Part shown: piece by piece, positions 1-5,114 of the stretch
How positions within the stretch are numbered: the stretch's first letter is position 1
Layout of the letters: every line of letters begins with the position of its first letter
Source of the DNA: Verrucomicrobiales bacterium
Lineage (GTDB): Bacteria; Verrucomicrobiota; Verrucomicrobiia; Verrucomicrobiales; DEV007
Assembly (NCBI GenBank): GCA_003232855.1
Contig: QIKC01000142.1
Coordinates: 1 to 5,114 of the forward strand
Direction of reading: 5' to 3'
Length of the DNA stretch: 5,114 nucleotides
The notes under the pieces: generated by a model
Told to the model about the DNA's origin: nothing
The model's database searches: none
The model's input: the letters and a program-made list of their open reading frames with translations, nothing else
Made by a program: the position numbers and the translations under genes

Positions 1-22
1 CCCAGCCTGCAGGATAGCAAAA

Positions 23-967
23 TCACCCGATCTCCGCGAGCAACCGCCGCCAGCCCTGACTCTCCCGCTCGGGATCGAACTGGGCAGCCAGCGCACGACA
101 GCGGCGGCGCAACATCTCGATAAACCCGGGCTCGCCTTCCGCCCTGCGCAGCAGTTCCGCTAGAGCTGCGGCGTCGCCGACCGGAAATAAGCCGGGGTAG
201 TCGTCGCCGAGCAGACCGATCACCCCGTCGATACGCGTGGCCAGTACCGGCACGTTTTGGACGATCGCCTCGCCGATCACCCGCCCCGCGCCCTCGGAAC
301 GCGAGGTGAGAACTAGCAAGTCGCTGGTGGCTATCAACTCCCTAGCCGCCCCCACGTCGAGCCCGCCCAGCCACTGGTAACGCGGGTTGTCGGCGGATTC
401 TTGCTCGGCGCGCTGGCGGAACCCCTCTTGCAAAACCGAACCCGCGTGACGCACGCGCAACCTCGACCCGGGCGGCATCAAACGCGCCGCCGCCGCCACT
501 AACAGCGGGTCTTTGACCTCGCGTAAATTGGCGACCAAGGCGACATCGAAATCCCCCCCTCCCCCACTCGCTTCCACCGCCTCCGACAACACCGCCTGCA
601 CGATCACCCGCACCTTGTCACGCAACTCCACGGGCACCCGCTCCACCGCCCTCGGCTGCAGGGCGACCAACCGATCCGCGACACGCATCGCCCTTCGCGC
701 CGCAACACCCGGCGCCGGATAAATATCCGTCCCGGTCAGCACGACCACCACCCGCCCCGCCGGCTGCGCATCGCGGAAGGCGGCCACGCCAGGCTCCGAT
801 AGCGCCGCATTGAGGGCGATCAACAGATCGGCCGACTGCCCATCAACGCACGACACCAGCCGCACCTCATGGCCGAGACCGAGCAGGACATCGCGCCACT
901 GCTCCCCGGCACACAGATTGCCCGTGACCGCGCCATCAGAAATCGGCGTGAGGATCAAAATTCGCAT
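23..967 (-). CDS. senB: Selenosugar synthase SenB (GT4-like glycosyltransferase, selenoneine biosynthesis)
   Basis: A 314-residue protein with the two-domain GT-B layout. I recognise it as the family once called 'putative glycosyltransferase TIGR04348' and now SenB, which joins selenophosphate to a UDP-sugar (UDP-GlcNAc) to give a seleno-sugar that SenA then uses in making selenoneine. Family landmarks seen: N-terminal MRILILTP, TGN at 15-17, LGHEV at 31-35, LTGTDIY at 77-83, LREVKDP at 148-154, NPRYQWLG at 194-201, the GT4 glutamate pair E225/E233 in SRSEGAGRVIGEA, and YPGLFPVGD at 257-265. The ATG at 967 is chosen because it starts the Rossmann strand exactly where the family starts; the open frame continues upstream to 1195 but that part overlaps the divergent operon and looks non-coding. 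No Shine-Dalgarno is visible. A run of four glycines (135-138, from a C-rich tract at 553-565) lies in the interdomain linker. The partners senA and senC are not in the window. Cytosolic; no signal peptide. The family call is from remembered sequences, not a search. Confidence 0.87.
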   Translation of the reverse strand: MRILILTPISDGAVTGNLCAGEQWRDVLLGLGHEVRLVSCVDGQSADLLIALNAALSEPGVAAFRDAQPAGRVVVVLTGTDIYPAPGVAARRAMRVADRLVALQPRAVERVPVELRDKVRVIVQAVLSEAVEASGGGGDFDVALVANLREVKDPLLVAAAARLMPPGSRLRVRHAGSVLQEGFRQRAEQESADNPRYQWLGGLDVGAARELIATSDLLVLTSRSEGAGRVIGEAIVQNVPVLATRIDGVIGLLGDDYPGLFPVGDAAALAELLRRAEGEPGFIEMLRRRCRALAAQFDPERESQGWRRLLAEIG

Positions 968-993
968 AGTGCGCTTCAGCTTTAGCCTCGAAA

Positions 994-1006
994 GGCCGCA
1001 GCGGCC
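994..1006. repeat. Inverted repeat GGCCGC-A-GCGGCC in the divergent gap
   Basis: A perfect 6+6 dyad about one central A, 27 bp upstream of senB. As RNA it could only form a short stem (GGCCG with a CAG loop). It lies between two divergent genes, so a DNA-binding site is as plausible as a hairpin. It has no trailing T-run that would make it a good intrinsic terminator. No function can be assigned. Confidence 0.3.
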
Positions 1007-1015
1007 ATCGTGATG

Positions 1016-1026
1016 TTTTGACAAAA
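1016..1026. repeat. AT-rich dyad TTTTG-A-CAAAA upstream of the efflux operon
   Basis: A perfect 5+5 inverted repeat about one A, immediately before the proposed sigma-dependent promoter at 1031. It contains a TTGACA (1018-1023) but there is no matching -10 box 16-18 bp downstream. It may act as an A/T-tract upstream element or a regulator site. The second promoter also has an A/T tract in this place (T-run at 2529-2535), which favours the upstream-element reading. Confidence 0.25.
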
Positions 1027-1030
1027 AATG

Positions 1031-1065
1031 AGGGGGTATTCGCGCTCGCTCGCATTCTACCCTAT
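1031..1065 (+). promoter_or_regulatory. Candidate ECF-sigma promoter of the regulatory genes (autoregulatory)
   Basis: AGGGGG at 1031-1036, a 16-bp spacer, then CATTCTACCCTAT at 1053-1065. The same two blocks with identical spacing recur at 2536-2570 before the channel gene (first block 6/6, second block 10/13 identical). The spacing suits an ECF sigma -35/-10 pair, and the G-rich block resembles the GG-containing -35 of many ECF promoters. With the -10 in the second block, transcription would begin near 1063-1066, giving a short leader to the ATG at 1085. The assignment to the sigma encoded at 1922-2512 is inferred from position in the Cnr-type layout. Confidence 0.6.
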
Positions 1066-1084
1066 GAACAACCTGATACCACCG

Positions 1085-1453
1085 ATGAACAGCAAACCCG
1101 ACGACACCACTCCGTCCGCTAATAAACACTTCGACGCCGCCCTGCAATCCCTGCAGAACAGACCGCCCGGAGTCGATCTCTCCCACTTCGAACACGAGGT
1201 CTGGTCGGAGATCGCCATGCGTGACGAGGACGCGACCGCAGACCGAACCGGCTGGTTCTCCGCAGGGTTCGCGCTGCCGAACACAGCGCTAGCGGCTTGC
1301 TGCGTGTTCGCCATCGCCATCGGCTCGCTATTCGGAATCACCCGCTCGCAGGCCTATGACAAGGCGGCAAAAATGGCCGACGAAAGACGCTACGTCGAAT
1401 CCATCCACCCGGTGATGATGAGCGCCAACCACTCCGCCCCCGCCCGCCGCTAG
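1085..1453 (+). CDS. CnrY-like membrane anti-sigma factor
   Basis: A 122-residue single-pass membrane protein and first gene of the operon. The N-terminal part (1-58) is hydrophilic and should be cytoplasmic; it contains an amphipathic stretch with the VDLSHFEHEVWSEI segment (30-43), the type of short helix by which Cnr-like and related ECF anti-sigmas grip the sigma factor. One hydrophobic helix spans about 63-85 (includes Cys72-Cys73), followed by a short periplasmic tail (86-122) with H108, M111, M112 and H116. Function is inferred mainly from gene order: it lies 3 bp before a CnrX-like sensor and two genes before an ECF sigma, exactly as CnrY. In-frame ATGs also occur at 1028 and 1064, but both lie within the proposed promoter, and 1085 gives a leader similar to that of the channel gene. 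No Shine-Dalgarno is seen at any of them. It is too diverged for me to claim CnrY homology by sequence alone. Confidence 0.7.
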   Translation: MNSKPDDTTPSANKHFDAALQSLQNRPPGVDLSHFEHEVWSEIAMRDEDATADRTGWFSAGFALPNTALAACCVFAIAIGSLFGITRSQAYDKAAKMADERRYVESIHPVMMSANHSAPARR

Positions 1454-1456
1454 CCG

Positions 1457-1912
1457 ATGAAGAAACTCTCCCTGACCGCGCTGATCTCCGTGCTGCTCGG
1501 CCTGCTCGCCTACTCGGCGATCTTCCTCTGGCAGAAGGGGCGCATCGACCAACTGCACGCCCACGCGACCGCAGCGGAATGGCTCAGCAGCGAGTTCGAA
1601 CTGGACGCCGCACAGCGGCAGCGCATCGCCACCCTGCACCGGGAGTATTTCCCCGAGTGCGAAGACCACTGCGTCCACTACACCGACACCCGCCACACCC
1701 TCGCCACCATCACCGACGACCCCGATTTGGACAACAGCCCGGAACACGTGCTAGCCGCCAAAAAATTGGCCGAACTGGAAAAGGAAGCCGACAAGCGGTT
1801 CATCGATTTCGTCTACAAAGTCGCCGCAGAAATGAATCCGGCGCAGTCAAAACGCTACCTGCAGATGATGAAGAGCTGGCTCGAGCACACGACTGGGCGG
1901 GGCGGCGAGTAG
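1457..1912 (+). CDS. CnrX-like periplasmic heavy-metal sensor
   Basis: A 151-residue protein with an N-terminal signal anchor (hydrophobic about 6-25, with lysines at 2-3) and a periplasmic, mostly helical domain of the CnrX/Spy/CpxP fold: helix ending WLSSEF, the LDAAQRQRI turn-helix at 49-57, LHREYF at 60-65, a second hairpin around 97-125, and the typical NPAQSKRY element at 127-134. CnrX-type proteins bind metal and relieve the membrane anti-sigma. By my remembered alignment the Cupriavidus CnrX ligands (H42, H46, H119, M123) fall on A40, S44, F118 and V122 here, so they are missing. Instead there is C68-EDH-C72-V-H74, the only two cysteines in the protein, flanked by H61 and H71. This points to another metal, a redox signal, or a structural disulfide. 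It is the second gene of the operon, 3 bp after the anti-sigma and 9 bp before the sigma. An alternative name would be Spy/CpxP-like resistance protein. Confidence 0.75.
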   Translation: MKKLSLTALISVLLGLLAYSAIFLWQKGRIDQLHAHATAAEWLSSEFELDAAQRQRIATLHREYFPECEDHCVHYTDTRHTLATITDDPDLDNSPEHVLAAKKLAELEKEADKRFIDFVYKVAAEMNPAQSKRYLQMMKSWLEHTTGRGGE

Positions 1913-1921
1913 CAACAGCGG

Positions 1922-2512
1922 ATGCCTGACCAAAACAGCACCGATGTCCACTGCATGGAACGGCTCCGCGACGGAGACGACCTCGCGCTGAACGACCTGA
2001 TGGCGCGCTGGAAAGAGCCGTTGGTAAAATTCTGCCTCCGTTATACCGGCAACGCCACCGACGCCCGCGACATCGCCCACGAGACCTTCGTGAAAGTTTA
2101 CGGCAGCAGGCACCGCTACCACCCGCAGGCAGCGTTTTCGACCTGGCTCTTCACCATCGCCACGAACCTTTGCAAAATGCGTGCCCGCTGGCGAGCGCGC
2201 CACCCCGAAGTGCTCGACGCAGATACCGATACGGATACTTCCCCCGGTCAGGGAGTCGCCTCCACAGCGTGTACCGCCGCCGGCCCGCGCGAGCAGGCCG
2301 ACCTCAACGCGCTAGCCACCGACATCCAACACGCCACCACCAAACTCCCCCACGACCTGCGCGCAACATTCGTCCTCTACGAAATCAACGGTCGCCCCTA
2401 CCGCGAAATCGCCAAAATCCTCAAATGCACCGAGAAAGCCGTCGAACGACGCCTCGCCAAAGCCCGCGAACACCTGCGCTCCGCGTTGGCCTCGAAATGG
2501 GGGCACTCCTAA
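1922..2512 (+). CDS. ECF RNA polymerase sigma factor, CnrH-like
   Basis: A 196-residue sigma-70 family protein with only regions 2 and 4, as in ECF sigmas. Region 2 spans about 16-92: DARDIAHETFVKVY (47-60) is the core-binding 2.2 segment, and FSTWLFTIATNLCKMRAR (72-89) covers the -10 melting/recognition segments 2.3-2.4. Region 4 spans about 130-190: LPHDLRATFVLYEINGRPY followed by the helix-turn-helix REIAKILKCTEKAVERRL (161-178) for the -35 element. The linker (95-128) is acidic, with a DTDTDT repeat. No signal peptide; cytosolic. It should be held by the anti-sigma encoded at 1085-1453 and, once freed, act on the two matching promoters at 1031 and 2536. It starts 9 bp after the sensor gene; a second ATG at 1955 would cut into region 1.2/2.1, so 1922 is preferred. 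The ECF sigma identity is firm; the CnrH-type role comes from context. Confidence 0.93.
   Translation: MPDQNSTDVHCMERLRDGDDLALNDLMARWKEPLVKFCLRYTGNATDARDIAHETFVKVYGSRHRYHPQAAFSTWLFTIATNLCKMRARWRARHPEVLDADTDTDTSPGQGVASTACTAAGPREQADLNALATDIQHATTKLPHDLRATFVLYEINGRPYREIAKILKCTEKAVERRLAKAREHLRSALASKWGHS
2222..2238 (+). repeat. Hexanucleotide micro-repeat (GATACN)3 in the sigma gene
   Basis: Three back-to-back GATAC units at 6-bp steps, encoding Asp-Thr three times (residues 101-106) in the linker between sigma regions 2 and 4. Changes in copy number would keep the frame and only alter linker length. Confidence 0.6.
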
Positions 2513-2535
2513 CACCACAATCTATTCGTTTTTTT

Positions 2536-2570
2536 AGGGGGGAATGATCCGCCCCGGCATTTCACCCCAT
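2536..2570 (+). promoter_or_regulatory. Candidate ECF-sigma promoter of the efflux genes
   Basis: AGGGGG at 2536-2541 (a sixth G follows), a 16-bp spacer, then CATTTCACCCCAT at 2558-2570, in the 80-bp gap between the sigma and channel genes. It matches the block pair at 1031-1065 in sequence and spacing and is preceded by a run of seven T (2529-2535). The predicted start point lies about 20-25 bp before the channel ATG at 2593. In the Cupriavidus cnr locus a CnrH-dependent promoter sits in this same gap (cnrC promoter), so position and motif agree. No terminator is visible between the sigma gene and this site, so read-through from the first promoter is also possible. Confidence 0.6.
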
Positions 2571-2592
2571 ATCACCCGACCCGACTCCATCG

Positions 2593-3891
2593 ATGATCCA
2601 CTCCGCCATTAAATACGGCCTACTCTACGCCGCCGCCATAGCGCTCACCCCGCTCCCGGCGACCGCGCAAAATTCCAGCGCCGCCCTCACCCGCGACGGC
2701 GCCATCCGCACCGCCCTGCTCAACAACCTCGAACTCAAGGTCGCCGACCTCGAAATCGACCGCGCCCGATCGCGCCTGCGCTGGGCCGGCAGACTCTCGA
2801 ACCCCGATCTCGAACTCTCCGGATCGACCGACCAGTACGGCCTGGACGACGACGAGAGCGGATTCGAAATCGCTTTCAGCCAACGCTTCCCGATCACCTC
2901 CCGGCTGCGCAAAGAAAAAATCGTCCGCCAACACGATGTCGAACTAGCGGAAATCGAATTCCAAATACGTCAGCGCCAGCTCGCCTTCGAGGTGGACAAA
3001 TTGTGGATCGAACTGCGCGCGCTGACCCGCACCGTGACCACCACGTCGAGACTCTCCGAGCTCAACCGCGAAATCAGCGCCTTCCTCTCACGCAGCGCAA
3101 AAGTTGGCGAAGCATCGCCCCTCGAAGCCGTCCAAGCCTCCCTCAACGGCAAACTACTCGAACAAGAACTCAGCCTCGCAGAGGCGAATAGGGCGGACGC
3201 CTCAGCCAAATTGCGCCGCCTCATGGGCGCGGAACCGCGCGCCGCAGCACACCCCGTCACCGGTTCCCCCTTCCCAAATTCCGCCCCGCCATCCTCACTC
3301 AAAATGGCCACCGTCTTACGCAACCGCCCCGACTACCTGATGCTGCTGGCGTCGAAGGAACTCGGCGAAGCACAGCTCGACCTCGCACTATCCCAACGCT
3401 GGGACGACATCGCGCTCAGAGTCTTCATGGAAAGCGAAAACGCCGTGGACGAACCTGTCGGCCTAGAGCGAAACACATTCTTCGGCATCGGCCTCTCCAT
3501 CCCGCTGCCCCTACACAACAGGAACGAACAAGCCATCGACGACGCGAAAATCGAAATCGAAATGACCCGCCGCGCACGCGCCGCGAAACTCTTCGCCATC
3601 GACGCCGAGCTGCGCCGAGTGCTGCGGGCGCGACTGGCCGCCTACGACCTCGCCAGATCCGCCCAAGACGATGCACTGCCGCTCGCCAAGAAGAACCTCG
3701 ACGAGTTCAAAACCGCGCAGCAGGACGGCCAAGCCAGCCTACTCCAAGTTCAACGCGCCCAATCCCAACTCCTCCAATTAGAAAACGCCGCGCTCGATTT
3801 CAAAAGAAGCTACGACCTCCTCGACGCAGAAGTTCGCTTCATCGCCGGCACCTACCCCATCCCGCCGCCGATCACTAAAAAGTCCAAATGA
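2593..3891 (+). CDS. TolC-type outer-membrane efflux channel, CnrC/CzcC-like
   Basis: A 432-residue outer membrane efflux protein, the usual length for the CzcC/CusC group. A signal peptide (about 1-25, hydrophobic 7-22) ends in ATA before Q26, a type I cleavage site; there is no lipobox cysteine, so unlike many CusC-type proteins it is not lipidated, and the protein has no cysteine at all. Two related halves follow, about 32-215 and 235-425, each with long heptad-rich helices that form the periplasmic tunnel (for example FQIRQRQLAFEVDKLWIELRA and the C-terminal LLQVQRAQSQLLQLENAAL) and a strand segment (DLELSGSTDQYG; FGIGLSIPLPL). LSIPLPLHNRN is a very typical landmark of metal-type OEP proteins. 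Its stop codon overlaps the start of the adaptor gene in ATGA (3888-3891), implying translational coupling. It provides the exit duct of the tripartite pump. No Shine-Dalgarno precedes it. Confidence 0.92.
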   Translation: MIHSAIKYGLLYAAAIALTPLPATAQNSSAALTRDGAIRTALLNNLELKVADLEIDRARSRLRWAGRLSNPDLELSGSTDQYGLDDDESGFEIAFSQRFPITSRLRKEKIVRQHDVELAEIEFQIRQRQLAFEVDKLWIELRALTRTVTTTSRLSELNREISAFLSRSAKVGEASPLEAVQASLNGKLLEQELSLAEANRADASAKLRRLMGAEPRAAAHPVTGSPFPNSAPPSSLKMATVLRNRPDYLMLLASKELGEAQLDLALSQRWDDIALRVFMESENAVDEPVGLERNTFFGIGLSIPLPLHNRNEQAIDDAKIEIEMTRRARAAKLFAIDAELRRVLRARLAAYDLARSAQDDALPLAKKNLDEFKTAQQDGQASLLQVQRAQSQLLQLENAALDFKRSYDLLDAEVRFIAGTYPIPPPITKKSK

Positions 3892-5021
3892 TTGCTATAC
3901 GTTACATCTTCACAACGGCGCTCGCCGCCGCCCTCGCCATCCAGACGGCACCAGCCGCAGAGGAAGGCGGCTCCGAGCGCGCCCAGAACATGATCGGCCT
4001 CAAGCCCTTCGAGGTCGAAAACCTGCGCATCCAAACCGTCGAGGTCGATGAAAAGGACTTCGAAACCACGGTCTTCGCCATCGGTCGCATCGAGGAAATC
4101 CCCGCCAACAATTCCGTGCTCTCCTCGCGCATCTCCGGGCGCGCCATCCAGGTGAACGCCTTCGTCGGCGACCACGTCACGAAAGGGCAAGTGTTAGTCG
4201 AGGTAGAAAGTCGCCAGCCAGGGAACCCGCCACCGACCATCTCCCTGCGCGCCTCACAGTCCGGACTGGTCATCGCCTCCCGCTTGCGCGTGGGCCAACC
4301 CGTCGAGCCCGCCGCAGAGCTGCTCAACATTTCCGACCGATCGGAGATGTGGGCAGTCGCCAAAATCCCCGAAAAGGAGGCCTCGATAATGGCCAAAGGT
4401 ACCCGCGCCCGAATCACCGTACACGCCTTAGGCGGCGAGCCCATCATCGCCGAAATCACCCGCTTCGGCATCATCGCCGACCGCGAGGCCGGCACCGTCC
4501 AGGGCATTTTCCAAATCCCCAACCCGGACGGCCGCTTGCAGCCCGGGATGCGCGCGGAATTCGCCATCGTCACCGCCCAGCGCCCCGACGTGCTGGCCGT
4601 GCCCCGCACCGCCGTGCAGGGCGACCCCGCCAACCGCGTCGTTTACGTGAAGGACTTCGACTTGGACAACGTCTTCATCCGCGCCCCCGTCGTGCTCGGC
4701 GAACTGAACGACGGCTACATCGAAGTGATCAAAGGCCTGCTGCCCGGCGACGAAGTGGTGACCCGGGGATCCTACTCCCTCGGCTTCGCCGGCGCCGGTA
4801 GCATCTCGCTCAAAGAAGCCCTCGACGCAGCGCACGGACACGAACACGCCGAGGACGGATCCGAACTGACCGCAGATCAAAAATCGGCAAAGAAGAACGC
4901 CGCCAGTGGCGATCACGACCATAGCGGCTCAGGAAAACTCAACACCTACCTCCTCGCCGCTGTCGCCACGCTGCTCTTGCTCGGCGCCACGCAGATCCTG
5001 TGGGCTCGTCGCCGTTCCTAA
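3888..5021 (+). CDS. RND periplasmic adaptor (CnrB/CzcB/CusB-like), hairpin-less with C-terminal membrane anchor
   Basis: A 377-residue membrane-fusion protein. The signal peptide (1-23) ends APA before A24. Lipoyl half-motifs lie at about 77-107 (VLSSRISGRAIQVNAFVGDH, then GQVLVEV) and 118-148 (ISLRASQSGLV, then VGQPV and LLNIS); between them are only about 10 residues rich in Pro, so the coiled-coil hairpin that normally links adaptor to TolC is missing. The beta-barrel (about 153-230, with MWAVAKIPEKE and LQPGMRAEF) and membrane-proximal domain (about 231-309, VLAVPRTAV, GLLPGDEVVTRGSY) are intact. The tail is unusual: HGHEH (316-320), a charged linker, DHDH (342-345), then a hydrophobic helix at 353-373 closed by RRRS, predicted to re-enter the inner membrane with its C-terminus in the cytoplasm. 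It starts inside the stop of the channel gene (ATGA) and ends 12 bp before the pump gene. Metal-efflux adaptor is secure; the exact substrate is not. Confidence 0.92.
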   Translation: MIAIRYIFTTALAAALAIQTAPAAEEGGSERAQNMIGLKPFEVENLRIQTVEVDEKDFETTVFAIGRIEEIPANNSVLSSRISGRAIQVNAFVGDHVTKGQVLVEVESRQPGNPPPTISLRASQSGLVIASRLRVGQPVEPAAELLNISDRSEMWAVAKIPEKEASIMAKGTRARITVHALGGEPIIAEITRFGIIADREAGTVQGIFQIPNPDGRLQPGMRAEFAIVTAQRPDVLAVPRTAVQGDPANRVVYVKDFDLDNVFIRAPVVLGELNDGYIEVIKGLLPGDEVVTRGSYSLGFAGAGSISLKEALDAAHGHEHAEDGSELTADQKSAKKNAASGDHDHSGSGKLNTYLLAAVATLLLLGATQILWARRRS

Positions 5022-5033
5022 CACTACCCGATC

Positions 5034-5114
5034 ATGCTCAACAAACTCATTAGAATCAGCCTCGCGCAGCGCGCACTGGTTCTCGCCACGGCCACGGTGC
5101 TGTTGTTCGCCGGC
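5034..5114 (+). CDS. RND heavy-metal efflux pump, CnrA/CzcA-like (5' fragment, runs off the window)
   Basis: Only the first 27 codons are present. They begin MLNKLIRISLAQRALVL and continue into a hydrophobic stretch, the amphipathic helix plus first transmembrane helix with which CzcA/CusA-type RND pumps start. The charged/hydrophobic pattern, the position 12 bp after an adaptor gene, and the channel-adaptor-pump order support the call. The residues of transmembrane helix 4 that separate Ni/Co, Zn and Cu pumps are outside the window, so the metal cannot be named. The full gene should be roughly 3.1 kb. Confidence 0.83.
   Translation, partial: MLNKLIRISLAQRALVLATATVLLFAG

Noticed and set aside
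553..565. C-rich tract (seven C, T, five C) in senB as a phase-variation switch
   Set aside because: The tract is short, interrupted, and the frame is intact with a plausible glycine linker; nothing shows variation.
1018..1046. Sigma-70 promoter from the TTGACA at 1018-1023
   Set aside because: The position 17 bp downstream reads CGCGCT, with no -10-like hexamer at 16-18 bp spacing.
1028..1084. Starts of the anti-sigma gene at ATG 1028 or ATG 1064
   Set aside because: Both lie within the two-block promoter motif; 1085 leaves a leader comparable to that of the channel gene. 1064 stays possible only as a nearly leaderless start.
968..1195. Upstream extension of the senB reading frame to 1195 (76 more residues)
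   Set aside because: It covers the divergent promoter and the start of the anti-sigma gene, has no family similarity, and SenB proteins start with the MRILILTP strand at 967.
1328..2203. Long open frames on the minus strand across the sensor and sigma genes (1328-1747, 1847-2203)
   Set aside because: They are opposite to genes with clear domains, have Gly/Val/Ala-rich sequence typical of antisense frames in high-GC DNA, and show no motif.
2513..2592. Transcription terminator after the sigma gene
   Set aside because: The T-run precedes rather than follows the G-rich segment and there is no stable stem before it; the gap is better explained as a promoter.
3902..4922. Minus-strand open frames opposite the adaptor gene (3902-4633, 4428-4922) and the Arg/Pro-rich plus frame 4349-4801
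   Set aside because: They are shadows of the adaptor gene; composition is biased and no domain is recognisable.

Overview
The window is a high-GC bacterial segment with two transcription units facing away from each other across a 117-bp gap (968-1084). On the minus strand is one glycosyltransferase-fold gene that I recognise as the selenosugar synthase SenB of selenoneine biosynthesis. On the plus strand is a tightly packed six-gene unit with the order of the Cupriavidus cnrYXHCBA heavy-metal locus: membrane anti-sigma factor (CnrY-like), periplasmic metal sensor (CnrX-like), ECF sigma factor (CnrH-like), TolC-type outer-membrane channel (CnrC-like), periplasmic adaptor (CnrB-like), and the first 27 codons of an RND pump (CnrA-like) cut off by the window edge.

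The proposed circuit: the sensor sits in the periplasm anchored by one N-terminal helix, the anti-sigma spans the inner membrane and holds the ECF sigma inactive, and metal at the sensor releases the sigma to transcribe both the regulatory genes and the efflux genes. The sequence supports this directly. A two-block motif, AGGGGG, a 16-bp spacer, then CATTNNACCCNAT, occurs just before the anti-sigma gene (1031-1065) and again just before the channel gene (2536-2570), which are the two places where the Cupriavidus system also has sigma-dependent promoters. The motif also favours 1085 over the upstream ATGs as the anti-sigma start.

Several parts differ from the textbook Cnr system. The sensor appears to lack the His/His/Glu/His/Met nickel-cobalt ligand set and instead carries a Cys-x3-Cys-x-His cluster. 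The adaptor lacks the alpha-helical hairpin between its two lipoyl half-motifs, and it ends in a His-rich linker followed by a C-terminal transmembrane helix. The transported metal therefore cannot be read off from the operon name.

No plus-strand start codon has a convincing Shine-Dalgarno sequence. Together with high GC, the presence of senB and the sequence flavour of the proteins, this suggests a Verrucomicrobiota-like host (Opitutae type), but that is an inference. There are no RNA genes, insertion sequences, CRISPR arrays or clear terminators. Bases 1-22 hold nothing I can name.
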